A stretch of DNA of 8,711 bases, taken from Pseudomonadota bacterium (lineage in GTDB: Bacteria > Pseudomonadota > Gammaproteobacteria > Competibacterales > Competibacteraceae). The notes below the pieces were generated by a model. The model saw only the letters and a program-made list of their open reading frames with translations. It did no database searches and had not been told where the DNA came from. Location of the stretch: contig JAGTSD010000088.1 in the NCBI GenBank assembly GCA_018262135.1, forward strand, positions 1 to 8,711. Reading direction: 5' to 3'. Position numbers and translations under genes: made by a program. Below, piece after piece: positions 6,486 through 8,711 of the stretch. Each line of letters begins with the position of its first letter. Position 1 is the first letter of the stretch.

Positions 6486-8164
6486 TCAAATGATCTTTTC
6501 GGTGAGCATGGGCTGGCCCGTGCTCGACTCGCCCAGATAATGCCGCACCCGCGCCAACGCCTGCGGCAAGCTGGCCGACAGCAGCAACTTGCCGGGCACG
6601 TTGCGCAGCCCGGCCCGCCGCATCAACAGCGCCGGCTGACCATGCACCCCCGCCACCGCCACCAGAACCCCGTCGCTCTGCAAGCGTTCGATGGCCGAAT
6701 CCAGCTCCACCAACCCCGACACGTCCATGACCGTCACCCCTTCGATATCAATGATGACCGCGCGTGGGCGGGCGCCGATGTCGTGCAGGGCTCTCATGGC
6801 CTTCTCGGCGGCGCCAAAAAACAGCGAGCCAGAGATTTCGTACAGCCGCACGCCTTCGGGCAGCGGACTCTCCAAATGGGGATGATCGGCCTCGACGTGC
6901 TTGCCGCCGGTCAGTTCCGCCATGCGATTCATGAACAGCAGCGCCGCCAGCACCACGCCGACGGTGATGGCAATCACCATGTCGAAAATAACTGTCAGCC
7001 CGAAACACACCAGCAACACCAGAATATCGCTGCCGGGCGCAATCTTGAGAATATGGCGGAAATGTTTCAGCTCACTCATGTTCCACGCCACCAACAACAG
7101 TAGCGCCGCCAGTGCAGCCATCGGCAGATACCCCAGCAGCGGCGCCAGCGCCAGCAGCACCAGCAGGATGAACAGGGCGTGAAACACGGCGGCCAGCGGC
7201 CCCCGGGCGCCGGCGCGGATGTTGGCGGCAGTGCGAGCCAGCGCCCCGGTCGCGGCAATGCCGCCAAAAAATGGCGCTACCGTATTACCGATACCCTGCC
7301 CGATCAGTTCGGCGTCGGGATCGTGCTTGGTGCCCGTCATGCCGTCGGCCACCACCGCGCACAACAGCGACTCGATGGCGCCCAGCAAGGCAATCGCCAT
7401 GGCCGGACCCAGCAGATCCTTGATCAGCCCCAGCGACAGCCCCAGCGGCTGACCATCCGGACCGGATAATTGCCACGGCAGCACGAAGTGCGGCAGGAAC
7501 GGCGGAATCCCCGGCAGCGTTTGCCCATCCTGAACATAGCTGAACCGGGAAGCGATGGTGGCGACCTCGAAACCGTTCACGAAACGGGCGAGCAACCAAG
7601 CCAGCACGGTGGCGGCCACCATGCCGACCAGCGGCGCCGGGAAAACCAGATCCGTTCCAGAAAGTGCTCCGGCTGCGCGGCCAGTTGCAGGCCGAAGAAA
7701 TCCTTGAATTGCAGGCTGGCGATGACCACCGCGATGCCGGTGGTGAAGCCGGTGGTCACCGGATAGGGAATGAACTGGATCAACTTGCCCATCCGCGCCA
7801 ACCCCATACCCATCAACATGATCCCGGCCATGAAACTGGCGGTCACCAGTCCGCCGAGGCCATATTTTTCGGCGATGGGATGCAGGATCACGATGAAGGC
7901 GGCGGTCGGGCCGGACACGCTGAAGCGGGAGCCGCCGGTCAGAGCGATCAGCAGGCCGGCGACGATGGCGGTATAAAGACCGTACTGCGGCGGCACCCCA
8001 CTGCCGATAGCCAGCGCCATCGCCAGCGGCACCGCGACGATGCCGACGGTGATGCCCGCCAGCAGATCAGCTTGCAGCTTGTTCAGGTTGTAGCCACCGC
8101 GCAGTTTGTCACGCAGGGCAGTAGCGAAGGGCAGATAAAGCGGATGTTCTTTGTCGGGTTTCAT
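6486..8164 (-). pseudogene. dauA: SulP-family anion transporter (DauA-like) with STAS domain, frameshifted and apparently internally shortened
   Basis: SulP proteins are inner-membrane carriers of sulfate, bicarbonate or C4-dicarboxylates; E. coli DauA carries succinate. The first part (8164 to about 7650) has DLLAGITVGIVAVPLAMALAI, PPQYGLYTAIVAG and GGSRFSVSGPTAAF, the SulP signature. The second part, in another frame (about 7652 to 6486), has LGAIESLLCAVVADGMTGTKH, GNTVAPFFGG and VAWNMSELKHF, then a cytoplasmic STAS domain over the last 130 residues with VIIDIEGVTVMDVSGL. Homology passes from PEHFLERI (frame A) to VFPAPLVGMVAA (frame B) near 7639-7652. Compared with E. coli DauA as I remember it, about 35 residues around the middle helices are missing there, so the joined protein of about 559 residues hides a deletion. 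The ATG overlaps the upstream stop by ATGA. Ion specificity cannot be read from the sequence; dauA is the closest named relative. Confidence 0.85.
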
Positions 8165-8441
8165 GGCGATTTCTGGAACTGCAATAAAGCTAGCAAGCCT
8201 TCCAGCAATTGCATGGGGTTCGGCGGACAGCCCGGAATATGCAGAGCGACGGGAATGACCTCGGCCACCCCGCCGACGCAGGCGTAGCTGCCGGCGAACA
8301 CCCCGCCGTCCCGCCCGCAGTCACCGACGGCCACCACCCATTTCGGAGCAGGCGTGGCGCGGTAAGTCCGTTCCAGCGCCTCCCGCATGTTAGCGGTGAC
8401 CGGGCCGGTGACCAGCAGCACGTCGGCATGGCGGCGCGCGG
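8161..8441 (-). pseudogene. Group-4 hydrogenase / complex-I-like small subunit (HyfI/NuoB family), C-terminal part only
   Basis: From about residue RHADVLLVTGPVT (near 8433) to the TGA at 8161-8163 the frame encodes the C-terminal half of the electron-transferring small subunit of membrane [NiFe] hydrogenases and complex I. VVAVGDCGRDGGVFAGSY and HIPGCPPNPMQLLEGLLALL contain two of the four cysteines that bind the [4Fe-4S] cluster nearest the active site. The N-terminal half with the paired CxxC cysteines is absent. The stretch immediately upstream in the same direction is instead part of the large subunit in another frame. It cannot carry a normal cluster as it stands. Its stop overlaps the start of the SulP gene by ATGA. 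The same residues would fit a hydrogenase-related (Ehr-type) complex without NiFe; the sequence here cannot separate these. Confidence 0.8.
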
Positions 8442-8711
8442 CGCATCGACCGGCTGCAAACCGACCAGATCCGCGATGGCGCGCTCCAGCCGTTGCACCA
8501 GCGGATGCCAGCGGCCCACCGAGGGAAACTGCCCGTCCGGGCACGGCAGGCTGGCGACGCCCAGCATCCCGCTCACGTCCTCGCGCGCCGCCAAATGCGC
8601 CATGCCGGCCTCATCCCACAAGCCGAGCAAGGTCCACGCGCCGCCCGCCAGGCCCTTGCTCAGGGCATTCCAGATTTCCGGGGTCACGATCACCCGGGGC
8701 CAGGGGCGATG
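8439..8711 (-). pseudogene. Group-4 hydrogenase large subunit (HyfG/NuoC-like N-terminal domain), fragment
   Basis: The frame is open to the window edge (8711) and reads HRPWPRVIVTPEIWNAL, then GAWTLLGLWDE, and LPCPDGQFPSVGRWHPLVQRLERAIADLVGLQPVDAP. This matches the NuoC-like N-terminal domain of the fused large subunits of hydrogenase-3/4-type complexes, where the RLERAIxDLxGL segment is normally followed by a PDTRPWLDHG-like stretch and a long NuoD-like catalytic domain. Here the resemblance ends at about 8439 and is replaced by the small-subunit C terminus in a different frame. The frame itself continues to 8190 but without family resemblance. The NiFe-binding motifs, if the complete gene has them, are not in the window. 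A GTG at 8693 could serve as a start in isolation, but the frame stays open and family-like upstream of it. Confidence 0.7.

Noticed and set aside
6312..7103. Long open frame on the + strand opposite nudC and the SulP gene
   Set aside because: Gln/His-rich low-complexity translation typical of an antisense shadow of GC-rich coding sequence.
7636..7655. Programmed -1 frameshift in the SulP gene
   Set aside because: TTTTCCC does not form an X-XXY-YYZ heptamer in the incoming frame, and residues are missing at the junction, so recoding would not restore a normal carrier.

Overview
The window is GC-rich and densely coded, with short gaps, ATGA or single-base overlaps and Shine-Dalgarno sites typical of a proteobacterium. 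AqpZ, NudC and a DauA-like carrier closely resemble their enterobacterial counterparts. A cobalamin operon combined with a membrane hydrogenase-like operon fits an environmental gammaproteobacterium, but the family assignment is inference and I cannot name a genus.

Left part, + strand (1-3891). The window opens in the 3' end of an aquaporin Z gene, closed by a strong intrinsic terminator (213-245). A candidate promoter then precedes four cobalamin (corrin ring) genes: cbiX (cobalt chelatase, interrupted by a frameshift near 621-634), cobH/cbiC (precorrin-8X methylmutase), cobL (fused CbiE-CbiT methyltransferase/decarboxylase) and cobI/cbiL (C20-methyltransferase). cobH, cobL and cobI are tightly packed. 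cbiX is separated from cobH by a 70-base array of heptamers (1193-1262) whose polarity flips halfway, so it can fold as a hairpin. The operon stops after cobI; the other corrin ring enzymes are not here.

Right part, - strand (8711 down to 3902). Read in the direction of transcription: the N-terminal (NuoC-like) part of a group-4 hydrogenase/complex-I-like large subunit runs, out of frame and with most of two genes missing, into the C-terminal half of the NuoB-like small subunit. The small-subunit reading frame overlaps by ATGA the start of a SulP/DauA-family anion transporter, which is itself frameshifted and seems to lack about 35 residues. After it come nudC (NAD(H)/NAD-RNA pyrophosphatase), an HD-superfamily hydrolase and a soluble class III adenylate cyclase with a C-terminal FHA domain. 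These last three genes are intact and closely spaced, and form a small nucleotide/second-messenger group that converges on cobI with a gap of only 10 bases.

The main points for a second look are three gene disruptions in 8.7 kb (cbiX, sulP/dauA, hyfG::hyfI), two of them apparently with internal deletions in adjacent genes; the translational coupling of a hydrogenase small subunit to an anion carrier; the polarity-switching heptamer array; and the FHA-cyclase/HD/NudC group. Without reads or homologues I cannot tell real gene decay from assembly error.
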